Positions 1-5,983 of a stretch of DNA of 7,936 bases are shown here, one piece after another. Numbering within the stretch: position 1 is the stretch's first letter; each line of letters starts with the position of its first letter. The notes under the pieces were generated by a model that was given only the letters and a program-made list of their open reading frames with translations, made no database searches and was not told the DNA's origin. The DNA is from Ramlibacter sp. (lineage in GTDB: Bacteria; Pseudomonadota; Gammaproteobacteria; Burkholderiales; Burkholderiaceae_C), in NCBI GenBank assembly GCA_025351615.1, contig JANXVP010000386.1:1-7936 (forward strand), read 5' to 3'. The translations under genes and the position numbers were made by a program.

Positions 1-34
1 CTGCGCCCCCGTGCCTCACGGCCCGGGGGCGCAG
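1..34 (-). terminator. GC-rich hairpin, possible terminator of the leftward gene
   Basis: Bases 1-10 (CTGCGCCCCC) are the perfect reverse complement of bases 25-34 (GGGGGCGCAG), giving a 10-bp stem with a 14-base loop. It starts 22 bases beyond the stop codon of the leftward gene at 57-371, where an intrinsic terminator would be expected. The U-tract that would complete it on the minus strand would lie left of base 1, outside the window, so termination cannot be confirmed. A hairpin serving a rightward or convergent neighbour is equally possible. Confidence 0.45.
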
Positions 35-56
35 TCACGTCAATGCCTAGCGCGGC

Positions 57-371
57 TCAGACCGGCGTGAGGGTGAACAGGTTGCGAAGAATCCGCGATT
101 GCCGGGCGGTCGGCTCGCCGAGTTGTTCGTGCACCGGTGGCAACGGCCGGTCGAAATTGTCGAGGCCAAGCAACTCTTCGACCAGACCGAGCGCCTTGAG
201 TTGTTCCGAGTGGTCGATGGTGATGGAAATCTTGCCGTGCATTGCCTCCAGGCCCTGGATGGAGACCAGCGCGTGGCGGGCGTCCTGCAGGGCGCGGAAA
301 ACCAGGTGCTTGGTGGCGGCCGGAACCCACAGGTCGCCGTTGCGCTCGAGAGCTTTGGGTAACTGCTTCAT
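57..371 (-). CDS. small hypothetical protein, 104 aa
   Basis: I do not recognise this protein. The chosen start is the ATG at 371-369, because AGGAG lies at 382-378 on the minus strand with an ideal 6-base spacing. A longer in-frame reading to 521 has no such site. The product begins MKQLPKALERNG and ends RNLFTLTPV. It has no signal peptide, membrane segment or cysteine, and appears to be a soluble cytoplasmic protein with many Leu, Ala and charged residues. Its middle (AATKHLVFRALQDARHALVS) could be helical. It is transcribed away from the decarboxylase operon, so the two share the intergenic region at 372-764, and a GC hairpin follows its stop. No function can be assigned. The reading frame and ribosome site support a real gene, but its small size leaves doubt. 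Confidence 0.6.
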   Translation of the reverse strand: MKQLPKALERNGDLWVPAATKHLVFRALQDARHALVSIQGLEAMHGKISITIDHSEQLKALGLVEELLGLDNFDRPLPPVHEQLGEPTARQSRILRNLFTLTPV

Positions 372-463
372 GGGTGACTCCTGGAATGCGTCACCCTCAA
401 TTTGCATCACCGCGGGTCGTCGGCATGTCAGCGGCTGCTGATGCGCGATGTGCGGTGTATCCA

Positions 464-477
464 CCCACCGCGGTGGG
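464..477. promoter_or_regulatory. 14-bp perfect palindrome, possible operator
   Basis: CCCACCGCGGTGGG is a perfect 14-bp palindrome centred at 470/471. It has no loop, so it fits a dimeric DNA-binding protein site better than an RNA hairpin. It lies about 93 bases upstream of the leftward gene's start. Its role is inferred only from symmetry and position; GC-rich DNA can give such palindromes by chance. Confidence 0.3.
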
Positions 478-504
478 ATTGCCAGCCGTCCGCTGTCACT
501 GACC

Positions 505-540
505 AGGCAAAGGCGGCGCAACCAGTTGCGCCACTTGCCT
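505..540. promoter_or_regulatory. 36-bp interrupted inverted repeat, possible operator
   Basis: The core is GGCGCAAC (515-522), a 2-base spacer CA, then GTTGCGCC (525-532), an exact 8-bp dyad. It is flanked by a second matching pair, AGGCAA (505-510) and TTGCCT (535-540), with 4 and 2 unpaired bases between. In total 14 base pairs are symmetric within 36 bases. This is the strongest symmetric element in the intergenic region. The 2-base centre suits an operator for a dimeric regulator. No T-run follows on either side, so a terminator is unlikely. Confidence 0.4.
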
Positions 541-642
541 CAGCAGGAAAAACTTTTCGCCGGGACGGCGTGGTTGCGGGGCGACAGGGCATGCTCGCCG
601 AATGCGCATTGTCCTGACCGCAGTGCGGCCCGGGGGACAGCA

Positions 643-668
643 GCAGGGGTTGTTCGTATTGCCCCTGC
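643..668. promoter_or_regulatory. 7-bp stem, 12-base loop inverted repeat near putative promoter
   Basis: GCAGGGG (643-649) and CCCCTGC (662-668) are exact reverse complements separated by 12 bases. A smaller dyad, GTGA-AG-TCAC (669-678), follows immediately. Both overlap or abut the weak promoter-like pair at 659-687, a position where a regulator would block or assist RNA polymerase. Function is inferred from symmetry and position only. Confidence 0.3.
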
Positions 669-687
669 GTGAAGTCACTAAGACAAT
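659..687 (+). promoter_or_regulatory. weak sigma-70-like promoter candidate for the operon
   Basis: TTGCCC (659-664) and GACAAT (682-687) are separated by 17 bases, and each matches 4 of 6 bases of the sigma-70 consensus hexamers. Transcription would start near 694, about 70 bases before the first GTG start at 765. The match is weak, and other promoters further upstream cannot be excluded. The inverted repeats around it suggest control by a regulator that is not in this window. Confidence 0.25.
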
Positions 688-764
688 TTGCCAAGGCTGA
701 CGCAAGCCGGGTCCGCTATTTCCCGCCAAACGGCATCGAGCTAACAAACCATAGGAGCGATAAA

Positions 765-839
765 GTGGCTGAGGACAATGGCAATGCAATCAAGGTAGGT
801 TTCATCGGCTTGGGTCGTATCGCGTGGAGCAGACAATGA
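765..839 (+). pseudogene. 5' stub of an NAD(P)-binding oxidoreductase (24 codons)
   Basis: A GTG start at 765 is preceded by AGGAG (753-757) at a 7-base spacing. The frame reads MAEDNGNAIKVGFIGLGRIA and then WSRQ before a TGA at 837-839. KVGFIGLGRIA is the first beta strand and glycine-rich turn (GxGxxA/G) of a Rossmann fold, as found at the N-terminus of 3-hydroxyisobutyrate-type dehydrogenases and Gfo/Idh/MocA oxidoreductases. The rest of such an enzyme, roughly 270 or more residues, is absent. The homology appears to stop around base 824, where the ribosome site of the next mini-frame begins. I infer a deletion remnant. It could now be translated as a leader peptide, because its stop overlaps the next ATG (ATGA). 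Confidence 0.55.
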
Positions 840-928
840 ACATGAGCATCGCAAAAATCGTCTTCGGTCTTTTCGCTCTCACGGCCGTTTGCTTGATCAC
901 GTCGCCTGCCGCTCGGGCGCTGGTGTGA
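836..928 (+). pseudogene. orphan signal-peptide mini-ORF (30 aa), 5' stub of an exported-protein gene
   Basis: The ATG at 836 overlaps the preceding TGA and has GGAG (826-829) six bases upstream. The 30-residue product starts MNMSIAKIVFGLFALTAVCL and ends in SPAARALV. This is a complete Sec signal peptide: a lysine near the N-terminus, a hydrophobic core from about I8 to I21, and an A-R-A cleavage motif at 26-28. It stops two residues after the predicted cleavage site. Bug-family binding proteins start with leaders of this kind, and an intact one lies downstream, so a truncated bug gene is plausible but unproven. Its stop overlaps the next gene's GTG by 4 bases (GTGA). Alternatively it is a functional leader peptide that couples translation into the next gene. 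Confidence 0.5.
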
Positions 929-2601
929 ACACGTCTTCGCACACTTTGCTGTCAGTCCTTGCGGCCAACGGCATCGACCGCATTTTCCAGGTCCCGGGAG
1001 AAAGTTACCTGGGGATCCTGGACGCACTGGCCGACTTTCCGCAAATCGACGTTGTCACTTGCCGGCATGAAGCGGGCGCCGGCTTCATGGCCTGTGCCGA
1101 TGGCCGCCTGACCGGAAGGCCCGGCGTCGTCATGGTGAGCCGCGGGCCGGGGGCGTCGAACGCGTCGATCGCATTGCATACCGCGCAACAAGACGGCATA
1201 CCGCTGATCCTCATCGTCGGCCAGATTCCCAGAAAAGACCTGCGTCGGGAGGCGTTCCAGGAAATCGACTACCACTTGATGTTCGGATCGATTGCCAAGT
1301 GGGTGGTCGAAGCGACCGAATCAGAGCAGCTCGGTGAGCTGGCATTTAAGGCAATCCGTCTCGCCACATCGGGGGCGCCAGGACCGGTTGTCCTGGTGAT
1401 TCCTGAAGATGTCCAGCAGCAGCAAGTCGTGCCGTGCCGCTGGGTGGCTCGCCCGAAAGCGTCGACGACTGCGGCTTCAAGTGTGATCGAGGAACTGCAG
1501 GGCCTTCTGAAAAGCGCGGTTCGACCGCTGATCGTGGCAGGCGGTTCTTTCGACAGGCCGGATGGACGGCAAGCGCTCCTCGCGTTTGCCGAAGCATGGA
1601 ATATTCCGGTCGCCGTTTCATTCCGACGCCATGATGTTTTTCCGAATCATCACCCGCTGTATGTCGGTGATCTTGGGTTGTCCAACCCGGAGCATCAAAT
1701 GGCCAGGTTTCATTCCAGCGATCTGATCTTGGCATTGGGCACACGGCTGGGTGACATCACGAGCCAGGGTTATTCGTTTCCGACATTGCCGCAGCCTGCT
1801 CAAACGCTGGTTCATTGCTATCCGGATGATCGCGTAGTCGGTCTGCATTTCGCCCCGGATTGGGGATTGGTGTGCGACCCAGTCGCCCTGGTTGAAGACC
1901 TGATGCCCAAGGGACGGCCTGCTGTCGCCGAGTCGCGACGCCAGTGGAATTCGCAATTGCGCGAAATATTCAAGGAGATTGCAGCATGGCCGACTCGGAT
2001 GGCTGACGATGGAGTCGGTTTTTCTCATGTGGTGCAGGCACTGTCACGGCATGCACCGGCAAATGCCATCGTCTGCCTCGATGCGGGGACTTTCGCTGCG
2101 CCGGTGTATCGGCACTTCCAGTTTGCCTATCCGCAGCGGCTGATGGCGCCCTTGTCGGGCGCAATGGGCTACGGCACGCCGGCCGCCGTCGCAACGCAAC
2201 TGCGCTGTCCCGATGCCAAGGTCATTTGCATGGTCGGGGACGGCGGTTTCATGATGACCGGCAACGAAATGATTGTTGCCGTTGAGCGCAGGCTCCCGAT
2301 CCTGTTCATCCTTTCGAACAATGGCTGTTACGGCTCCATACGGGTTCACCAGGAACTGAACTACCCGGGCCGCCATGTCGGGACGAGTCTCTTTAACCCG
2401 GATTTTCTACGCGTTGCCGAAGGATTCGGCGTGGCATGCGAAAGTGTCACTGTCCAAAGCCAGATCGACTCGGCGGTCCAACGGGGCCTGAGTGCGCTGG
2501 GGCCGTACTTCATCGAGGTGCAGACCAGTTTCAAGGTAGCCCTTGCGCCGAGTGAAGAGGGAGCCCGTGGTGCTGCACACACGGCAAGAGCGGATTTTTA
2601 G
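925..2601 (+). CDS. ThDP-dependent enzyme, acetolactate-synthase-like (558 aa)
   Basis: The protein has the three-domain layout of the acetolactate synthase/pyruvate oxidase group. The N-terminal pyrimidine-binding domain carries VPGESY and the activating glutamate E49 in CRHEAGAGFMA. The middle domain spans about residues 185-335. The C-terminal pyrophosphate domain has GDG at 438-440, then 24 residues, then N465-N466, the classic Mg/ThDP motif. The family decarboxylates 2-oxo acids and often joins the product to a second carbonyl compound. The substrate here is unknown, and no regulatory small subunit gene is adjacent, which argues against a biosynthetic acetolactate synthase. The start is taken as GTG 925: the frame could extend to TTG 889, but those extra residues are unlike the family and are encoded inside the upstream signal-peptide frame. 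No Shine-Dalgarno site precedes the GTG, so translation may depend on coupling through the GTGA overlap. The protein is cytoplasmic. Confidence 0.88.
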   Translation: MNTSSHTLLSVLAANGIDRIFQVPGESYLGILDALADFPQIDVVTCRHEAGAGFMACADGRLTGRPGVVMVSRGPGASNASIALHTAQQDGIPLILIVGQIPRKDLRREAFQEIDYHLMFGSIAKWVVEATESEQLGELAFKAIRLATSGAPGPVVLVIPEDVQQQQVVPCRWVARPKASTTAASSVIEELQGLLKSAVRPLIVAGGSFDRPDGRQALLAFAEAWNIPVAVSFRRHDVFPNHHPLYVGDLGLSNPEHQMARFHSSDLILALGTRLGDITSQGYSFPTLPQPAQTLVHCYPDDRVVGLHFAPDWGLVCDPVALVEDLMPKGRPAVAESRRQWNSQLREIFKEIAAWPTRMADDGVGFSHVVQALSRHAPANAIVCLDAGTFAAPVYRHFQFAYPQRLMAPLSGAMGYGTPAAVATQLRCPDAKVICMVGDGGFMMTGNEMIVAVERRLPILFILSNNGCYGSIRVHQELNYPGRHVGTSLFNPDFLRVAEGFGVACESVTVQSQIDSAVQRGLSALGPYFIEVQTSFKVALAPSEEGARGAAHTARADF

Positions 2602-2616
2602 CGAAAGGACTTCCAC

Positions 2617-4311
2617 ATGCCTAAACGGATGATGACCGGCCGTGCGGCTTTCCTGCAGCTGCTGATCGACGAGGGCGTGACCCATCTGTTCGGCAATCCC
2701 GGGACGACCGAACTGGCGATCATGGAAGCGGTTCCGCAATTTCCGCAGCTGAAGTATGTCCTCGGCCTGCAGGAATCTGTGGTTCTTGGCATGGCCGACG
2801 GGTATGCGCGAGCGTCCAACAAGCTTGCGGCCGTCAACCTTCATTGCACGCCCGGTCTGGGTCACGCGATGGGCGCGCTCTACAGCGCCAAGTTTTCGGG
2901 GTCGCCATTGATCATCACGGCGGGCCAGTACGAAATCGGCTATGGATTGCAGGAGCCGTTGCTGTATGAGCCCTTGGTTCCCATTGCACAGCCACTGGTC
3001 AAGTGGGCTGTGGAGGTCACGCGCATTCAGGATCTGCCGCGCATCATTCGCCGTGCCGCAAAGATCGCGTTGACGCCGCCGACAGGTCCGGTCTTCATCA
3101 GTTTGCCCGGCAGCATTCTGGATGATGAGGCGGAGCTCGATTTTGGCAGTCCAACGCGGGTGGAGGCCGGAACGAGGCCGGGCGATGAGGCCATCGAACG
3201 GCTTGCGCTGCGTTTGCTCGCGGCCAAAAAGCCGGTCCTGATCGCCGGGCGGGAATTAGCGCATCGCGGCGTGCTGAAAGAAGCGGGCGAGCTGGCGAAT
3301 CTGCTCGGCGCCGCCGTCTATCAAGAACCGGTTCCCTACAACGCGCGTTTTCCTTCGGACCATCCGGCGTGTATGGGCGACCTGACCCGCAACCAGATCA
3401 AGGTGCGGGAAACGCTGGAGCAATACGACCTTCTCGTGTGCCTTGGTGCGGACCTACTCCGCATGTCGCCCTATAGCCCGGTCGAACCGTTGCCCGACGG
3501 CATGCCGGTCATCCATATCACGGAGCGCGACTGGGAACTGGGCAAGAACTATCCGACGGAGATCGCGTTTCGGGCGGACGTGCGGGAAACCTTGAGGGCG
3601 TTGCTGCCGGTGTTGCGGGCCAAACGTTCGCGAGACCAAGCCGAGCAGGCCGATCGACGCCTGGGCGATTTGGCAACCCGCAACTGGGTCACCCAGCGGG
3701 AGAAGGCGCGTGGAACGGCGAGAGAAGCTGCTTCATCCCAACCCATCGATCCGCGCTTTTTGATGTTGTGCCTTGTCGACGCGCTCCCGGAAAACGCAAT
3801 CGTGGTGGAGGAAGCGTTGACGGCAGCGCCGTATCTCGCCAGCTTCCTGCCGATGAGGGATGCCAACAGTTTTTATGGGTTGGCCAGCGGCGGGCTGGGT
3901 TTTGCCGTCCCGGGGGCGATCGGCATCAGCTTGGCGCAGCCCGGACGTGCCGTCGTGGCAGCGATCGGGGATGGAAGTGCGATGTATGGGATCCAGGCGC
4001 TATGGACGGCGGCGCACCTGAAGCTTCCAATCACTTACGTGATCGTCAACAATCGCAGCTATCGGATCATCAAGGAACGCCTGGTGGCATCGCGCAAGTC
4101 CGACCAGTTTGTTGCCATGGATATGAAGGATCCGCCTATCGATTTCACCGGCGTGGCGAAGGGACTGGGACTGACAGCCGTTTGCGTCACTGTTCCGGCA
4201 GAGCTCGCCGGCGTGTTGCGCAAAGCCATCGACAGTGGCCTGCCGAATCTGATAGAGGTGATTGTGCAGGACGGATTCGGAAATGTGAGCGGCCATCTTG
4301 ACAGCGCCTGA
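2617..4311 (+). CDS. ThDP-dependent decarboxylase, benzoylformate-decarboxylase-like (564 aa)
   Basis: This is a full-length ThDP enzyme, started at ATG 2617 with AAAGGA at 2604-2609 and 7 bases of spacing, 15 bases after the previous gene. It follows the benzoylformate decarboxylase pattern closely: FGNPGTTEL (25-33), the activating glutamate E53 in GLQES, H76 in NLHC (matching catalytic His70 of the Pseudomonas putida enzyme), ASGGLGFAVPGAIG near residue 430, GDG at 451-453 and N478-N479 after 24 residues. Two active-site positions differ by my manual alignment. The Ser26 position is T30, and the His281 position falls on S284 in the RMSPY segment. Substrate choice or reaction therefore probably differs from benzoylformate decarboxylation. 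It most likely acts on another 2-oxo acid in the same pathway as its neighbours. It is predicted cytoplasmic and is 30 to 40 residues longer than typical MdlC. Confidence 0.88.
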   Translation: MPKRMMTGRAAFLQLLIDEGVTHLFGNPGTTELAIMEAVPQFPQLKYVLGLQESVVLGMADGYARASNKLAAVNLHCTPGLGHAMGALYSAKFSGSPLIITAGQYEIGYGLQEPLLYEPLVPIAQPLVKWAVEVTRIQDLPRIIRRAAKIALTPPTGPVFISLPGSILDDEAELDFGSPTRVEAGTRPGDEAIERLALRLLAAKKPVLIAGRELAHRGVLKEAGELANLLGAAVYQEPVPYNARFPSDHPACMGDLTRNQIKVRETLEQYDLLVCLGADLLRMSPYSPVEPLPDGMPVIHITERDWELGKNYPTEIAFRADVRETLRALLPVLRAKRSRDQAEQADRRLGDLATRNWVTQREKARGTAREAASSQPIDPRFLMLCLVDALPENAIVVEEALTAAPYLASFLPMRDANSFYGLASGGLGFAVPGAIGISLAQPGRAVVAAIGDGSAMYGIQALWTAAHLKLPITYVIVNNRSYRIIKERLVASRKSDQFVAMDMKDPPIDFTGVAKGLGLTAVCVTVPAELAGVLRKAIDSGLPNLIEVIVQDGFGNVSGHLDSA

Positions 4312-4373
4312 GTCGACGACGCGACATGACATCGTTGCGCGCCGGCCGGGCTTCCTCAAACCAAGGAGACGAT

Positions 4374-5366
4374 ATGAAAAGGTCGAGCAGCGCGATTTCG
4401 CTGGTCATTGCATTGGTGGCGTGGGGCGCCACGCATCAGGCGCTGGCACAGAACCAGCCGGCGTCCAACTACCCGACCAAGCCTGCGTCGATCATCATCG
4501 GCTTCCCCCCGGGGACGGCCACCGACAGTGTCGGGCGTGTCCTTGCAGAACGCCTGACGCAACGGTTGGGACAAGCCTTCATCATCGACAACAAGCCGGG
4601 GCAGGGGGGCAGCATGGGTGCGGCGGCCGGTGCCCGAGCGGCTCCGGACGGCTATACGCTCTTGCTGAGTGCGACGGCTCCTTTGGCGATCAACCAGCAT
4701 TTGTATCAAAAGCTGCCGTATGACTCGGGCCGGGACTTCGCCCCAATCGGATTGACGTCCTGGTTACCCTATGCGCTGGTCGTCAATTCGAACTCCAAAA
4801 TCGACAATTTCGAAGAGTTGCTGGCGCGCGCCAGGGCCAGGCCGGGAGAACTGACCTACGCCTCCATCGGGAACGGCACCACTGGGCATTTGCTGGTGTC
4901 GATGCTCATGCAGCAGACGGGCATCAAACTCAATCACATCCCCTACAAGGGCAGTGCCCAGGCGCAGACGGACTTGCTCGGGGGTCGCGTCGACATGACA
5001 TTCGACACCCTCGTTTCGGTGATGCCCCACGTGAAGGCCGGAACGCTCAAGGCACTCGCCGTCAGCACCTTGAACCGCTCGAAGTACGCTCCAGAAATTC
5101 CCTCGCTCAATGAGCTCGGCCTGACCGGTTTCGACGCCGGCGCATGGCTTGGGTTGCTTGCGCCGGCCGGCACACCGGCGCCGATCGTCGAAAAGCTCAA
5201 CCGCGAACTGAACGCCATCCTGGACGAGCCCGAGACGCAACGACGCCTGCTGGCGATGGGCGCTGAAATCCGCAAGAGCACTCCAGCGGAATTCACCAGC
5301 CATATCAGGAGCGAACAGGAAAAGTGGGGCAAGAGAGTTCGGGAAGCGGGCGTGAAAATAGAATGA
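4374..5366 (+). CDS. Bug/TctC-family periplasmic solute-binding protein (330 aa)
   Basis: This is a periplasmic binding protein of the tripartite tricarboxylate transporter (TctC/Bug) family, which typically binds carboxylic acids. The start is ATG 4374, with AAGGAG at 4363-4368 and a 5-base spacing; the frame is open from 4326 but has no ribosome site there. Residues 1-25 form a Sec signal peptide (MKRSS, a hydrophobic stretch, then ALA before Q26). The mature protein shows the family marks in order: YPTKP, GFPPGTATD (43-51, where most members have PPGG), NKPGQGGSMGA, PDGYTLL, YASIGNGTTGHL, YKGSAQAQTDLLGGRVDM, and a C-terminal LNRELNAIL helix region. Length is normal for the family. No TctA or TctB membrane genes are present, as is common for Bug genes in Burkholderiales. 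Its place among decarboxylase genes suggests the ligand is the pathway's acid substrate; this is inference. Confidence 0.92.
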   Translation: MKRSSSAISLVIALVAWGATHQALAQNQPASNYPTKPASIIIGFPPGTATDSVGRVLAERLTQRLGQAFIIDNKPGQGGSMGAAAGARAAPDGYTLLLSATAPLAINQHLYQKLPYDSGRDFAPIGLTSWLPYALVVNSNSKIDNFEELLARARARPGELTYASIGNGTTGHLLVSMLMQQTGIKLNHIPYKGSAQAQTDLLGGRVDMTFDTLVSVMPHVKAGTLKALAVSTLNRSKYAPEIPSLNELGLTGFDAGAWLGLLAPAGTPAPIVEKLNRELNAILDEPETQRRLLAMGAEIRKSTPAEFTSHIRSEQEKWGKRVREAGVKIE

Positions 5367-5443
5367 TTGGAACGGTGGCACGATGGCCATGCCCGACAGC
5401 CGATTTCTGGACAAGAAGAAGATGTGATCGAGAGGACGTATTG

Positions 5444-5983
5444 ATGGACAGTGTCATTGAAGCTCCCGCCACCTGGCAGCAGGAGATTTTCTCCATTCTC
5501 AAGCAAGGCGGCGTGCGGCAGGTCGCCTATGTGCCCGACGTCGGCCATTCACACGTCATCCAGCGCGTGCATGCCGACCCCGACATGCGCGGTGTCGTGC
5601 TGACGACGGAAGAAGAGGGCGTGGCAACCGTTTGCGGCGCCTGGCTGGGCGGCCAGCGCTCGGTGCTCCTCATGCAAAGCAGCGGCGTGGGGAACTGCAT
5701 CAACATGCTGTCGCTGATCCAGAACTGCCGCTTTCCCTTTCTGTGCCTGGTCACGATGCGCGGCGAGTGGGCCGAGTTCAATCCCTGGCAGGTCCCGATG
5801 GCAAAAGCCACCCAGTCATCGCTGGAGGCCATGGGAGTCAAGGTTCTACGTGCCAGTCGGCCCGAGGAAGTCGCGGAAACGGTGCGGGCCGCATTCGACG
5901 CTGTATTCCAAGGCGGCGATTCTGTCGCGGTGTTGCTGTCGCAAAGCCTGATCGGGCGCAAGGAATGGGAGCGTTCCAAATGA
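5444..5983 (+). CDS. ThDP enzyme alpha subunit, ComD-like sulfopyruvate decarboxylase type (179 aa)
   Basis: This is the stand-alone pyrimidine-binding half of a split ThDP decarboxylase, resembling ComD (sulfopyruvate decarboxylase alpha) and the N-terminal half of phosphonopyruvate decarboxylase. Visible marks are YVPDVGHSHV (29-38), the acidic cluster TTEEEG (54-59) that supplies the cofactor-activating glutamate, LMQSSGVGN (76-84), a signature of this subgroup, and QVPMAKAT. The start is ATG 5444, with AGAGGA at 5431-5436 and a 7-base spacing. An in-frame ATG at 5363 would overlap the bug stop (ATGA), but it adds 27 Arg/Trp/Cys-rich residues unlike the family and lacks a ribosome site. 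The beta partner follows with a 4-base overlap, as expected for subunits made in equal amounts. The family removes CO2 from 3-substituted pyruvates. The actual substrate is unknown, and bacterial members are often functionally uncharacterised. Confidence 0.85.
   Translation: MDSVIEAPATWQQEIFSILKQGGVRQVAYVPDVGHSHVIQRVHADPDMRGVVLTTEEEGVATVCGAWLGGQRSVLLMQSSGVGNCINMLSLIQNCRFPFLCLVTMRGEWAEFNPWQVPMAKATQSSLEAMGVKVLRASRPEEVAETVRAAFDAVFQGGDSVAVLLSQSLIGRKEWERSK

Larger units (their letters stand above)
372..764. other. gene-free intergenic region between divergent units
   Basis: No convincing gene lies in these 393 bases. The open frames here lack ribosome sites and recognisable composition. The stretch separates the leftward small gene from the rightward operon and contains at least four inverted repeats (464-477, 505-540, 643-668 and 669-678) and one weak promoter-like pair (659-687). 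This is what a divergent control region looks like. The regulator itself is not in the window. Confidence 0.6.

Noticed and set aside
372..521. Longer 154-residue version of the leftward small gene
   Set aside because: The upstream part lacks a ribosome site, whereas the internal ATG at 371 has AGGAG at a 6-base spacing. The extension also runs through the palindrome at 464-477.
889..924. N-terminal extension of the first ThDP enzyme to TTG 889
   Set aside because: The extra 12 residues (starting LDHVACRS) do not look like a ThDP enzyme N-terminus, no ribosome site precedes the TTG, and the stretch lies within the signal-peptide mini-frame. GTG 925 fits the family start better.
925..2601. 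Assignment of the first ThDP enzyme as Xsc (sulfoacetaldehyde acetyltransferase)
   Set aside because: It would complete a sulfolactate pathway neatly, but I see only motifs general to the acetolactate synthase group, and no pta gene is adjacent. The name is not supported.
5324..5443. Long N-terminal extension of the ComD-like subunit into the bug gene
   Set aside because: It overlaps the 3' end of the bug gene in another frame, the residues are rich in Arg and Trp and unlike the family, and ATG 5444 has a good ribosome site.
5632..5979. Possible alpha-beta fusion reading upstream of the ComE-like start
   Set aside because: The frame is open upstream of 5980 but reads as Arg- and Gly-rich out-of-frame sequence over the alpha gene. 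The ATGA overlap and GGGAG site mark a separate beta subunit.
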